This document shows, in pieces, positions 63,267 to 64,000 of a stretch of DNA of 64,000 nt. The position numbers and the translations under genes are program-made. Each line of letters starts with the position of its first letter. Positions within the stretch are counted from its first letter, which is position 1. The notes below the pieces were generated by a model. The model did no database searches, was not told where the DNA came from, and saw nothing but the letters and a program-made list of their open reading frames with translations. The DNA comes from Pseudorhizobium xiangyangii (GTDB lineage Bacteria; Pseudomonadota; Alphaproteobacteria; Rhizobiales; Rhizobiaceae), in the NCBI RefSeq assembly GCF_020531965.1, contig NZ_JAJAWH010000013.1:1-64000 (forward strand), given 5' to 3'.

Positions 63267-64000
63267 ATGACAGAACGCGACGAACGTCTCATCCTCGGTG
63301 TCGACGTAGGCACCGGCAGCGCGCGGGCCGGCTTGTTCGACCTTTCGGGCCGGATGCTGGCCTCCGCCAAGCGGGAAATCACCCTCTGGCGCGGCCCCGG
63401 CTCCATGGTGGAGCAGTCGTCGTCGCAAATCTGGTCCGCGATCTGCCAATCGGTTCGTGCAGCGCTGGACGAAGCCGGCATCGATCCGGCGCGGGTCGCC
63501 GGGGTTGGCTTCGATGCCACCTGTTCCCTTGTCGTACTGGGTGCGGGCGGGACGTCCCTGCCTGTTGGACCCTCGGAAGACCCTTCGCGCGATGTCATCG
63601 TGTGGATGGATCACCGCGCTGTCGAGCAGGCCGAGCGCATCAATGTCATGGGCCATGACGTGCTGCGTTATGTCGGCGGCAGCATCTCGCCTGAGATGGA
63701 GACGCCTAAACTTCTCTGGTTGAAGGAGAACCGACCCGAGGTTTTCGCCCAGGCATGGCAGTTTTTCGATCTCGCCGATTTCCTGACATGGAAGGCAACT
63801 GGCGATCTCGCACGCTCGACCTGCACGGTAACCTGCAAATGGACCTATCTGGCCCATGAACGTCGCTGGGATCCATCCTATTTCCGCCAGATCGGCCTAG
63901 GAGAACTGGCGGACGAGGATTTCGATTGTATCGGCAAGCGCGTGGTGGATCCCGGAACACCACTTGGCCAGGGCCTGACTGCAGCCGCTGCCGCCGATCT
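63267..64000 (+). CDS. FGGY-family carbohydrate kinase, partial (probable D-ribulokinase)
   Basis: The first 244 codons of an FGGY kinase that continues past the window edge. ATG at 63267 follows GGAAGGA. Visible are the ATP-site LGVDVGTGSARAGLFDLSGR and DVIVWMDHRA with the metal/catalytic Asp, and SISPEMETPKLLWLKENRPE. Downstream of ribitol dehydrogenase, phosphorylation of D-ribulose to ribulose 5-phosphate is the expected step. Confidence 0.88.
   Translation, partial: MTERDERLILGVDVGTGSARAGLFDLSGRMLASAKREITLWRGPGSMVEQSSSQIWSAICQSVRAALDEAGIDPARVAGVGFDATCSLVVLGAGGTSLPVGPSEDPSRDVIVWMDHRAVEQAERINVMGHDVLRYVGGSISPEMETPKLLWLKENRPEVFAQAWQFFDLADFLTWKATGDLARSTCTVTCKWTYLAHERRWDPSYFRQIGLGELADEDFDCIGKRVVDPGTPLGQGLTAAAAAD

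Noticed and set aside
62483-63598. A 371-codon minus-strand frame opposite the ribitol dehydrogenase and kinase
   Set aside because: Antisense to two genes with clear families; no ribosome site or domain.

Overview
This 64 kb window looks like chromosomal DNA of an alphaproteobacterium of the order Rhizobiales, most likely Rhizobiaceae (an Ensifer, Shinella, Pararhizobium or Agrobacterium type genome). I infer this from the high GC content, the cob gene names and order, the NnrR-type control of nitric oxide genes, and the many small rhizobial-style hypothetical genes. The genus cannot be fixed from the sequence alone. I see no insertion sequence, phage or CRISPR array.

Layout. 0.1-7.8 kb: purC, a TetR regulator, and a complete RND efflux system (membrane fusion lipoprotein, inner-membrane pump, NodT-type outer-membrane lipoprotein) closed by a strong bidirectional terminator. 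7.9-10.7 kb: elongation factor P (efp) divergent from its modification enzymes epmA and epmB; efp keeps the target lysine at position 34. 11-16.4 kb: purU, two small genes, a stand-alone RAM (Lrp ligand-binding) domain gene behind a LysR regulator, a DadA/PuuB-type FAD oxidoreductase and a P1-family peptidase.

16.4-36.6 kb: a nearly complete aerobic (late cobalt insertion) cobalamin pathway: cobC, cobD, cobQ, cobO, the cobalt transporter pair cbtA/cbtB, a DUF1636 gene, cobW, cobN, cobG, cobH, cobI, cobJ, cobK, cobL, cobE, cobM, cbiD, cobA, cobB. Two cobalamin riboswitches lie back to back, one reading left into cbtB-cbtA-cobO-cobQ and one reading right into DUF1636-cobW-cobN and onward. CbiD replaces CobF for C1 methylation. 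Most plus-strand genes overlap by ATGA or GTGA, while cobK and cbiD are minus-strand genes slotted between their neighbours.

36.6-44.2 kb: a YigZ-family gene, then a stretch of small accessory genes (an orphan acidic protein, a degenerate tRNA-like sequence, a DUF892 ferritin-like protein, small proteins, an AAC(3)-I-like acetyltransferase), then an ABC-F ATPase and a methyltransferase.

44.2-57.9 kb: a denitrification island. It holds an NnrR-type Crp/Fnr regulator, nirV, nirK, nnrS, a little-characterised operon (DUF2249, a multi-pass membrane protein, tandem DUF2249, DUF59), hemN, and norEFCBQD. FNR/NnrR-like 14-bp palindromes occur upstream of nirK/nnrS, hemN, norC and norE. As visible here the pathway runs from nitrite to nitrous oxide; no nar, nap or nos gene is in the window.

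58-64 kb: a ribitol or related pentitol operon: a LacI regulator divergent from a sugar-type ABC transporter (binding protein, ATPase, permease), a ribitol 2-dehydrogenase and an FGGY kinase that runs off the right edge. A 28-bp near-perfect palindrome between lacI and the operon is the likely operator.
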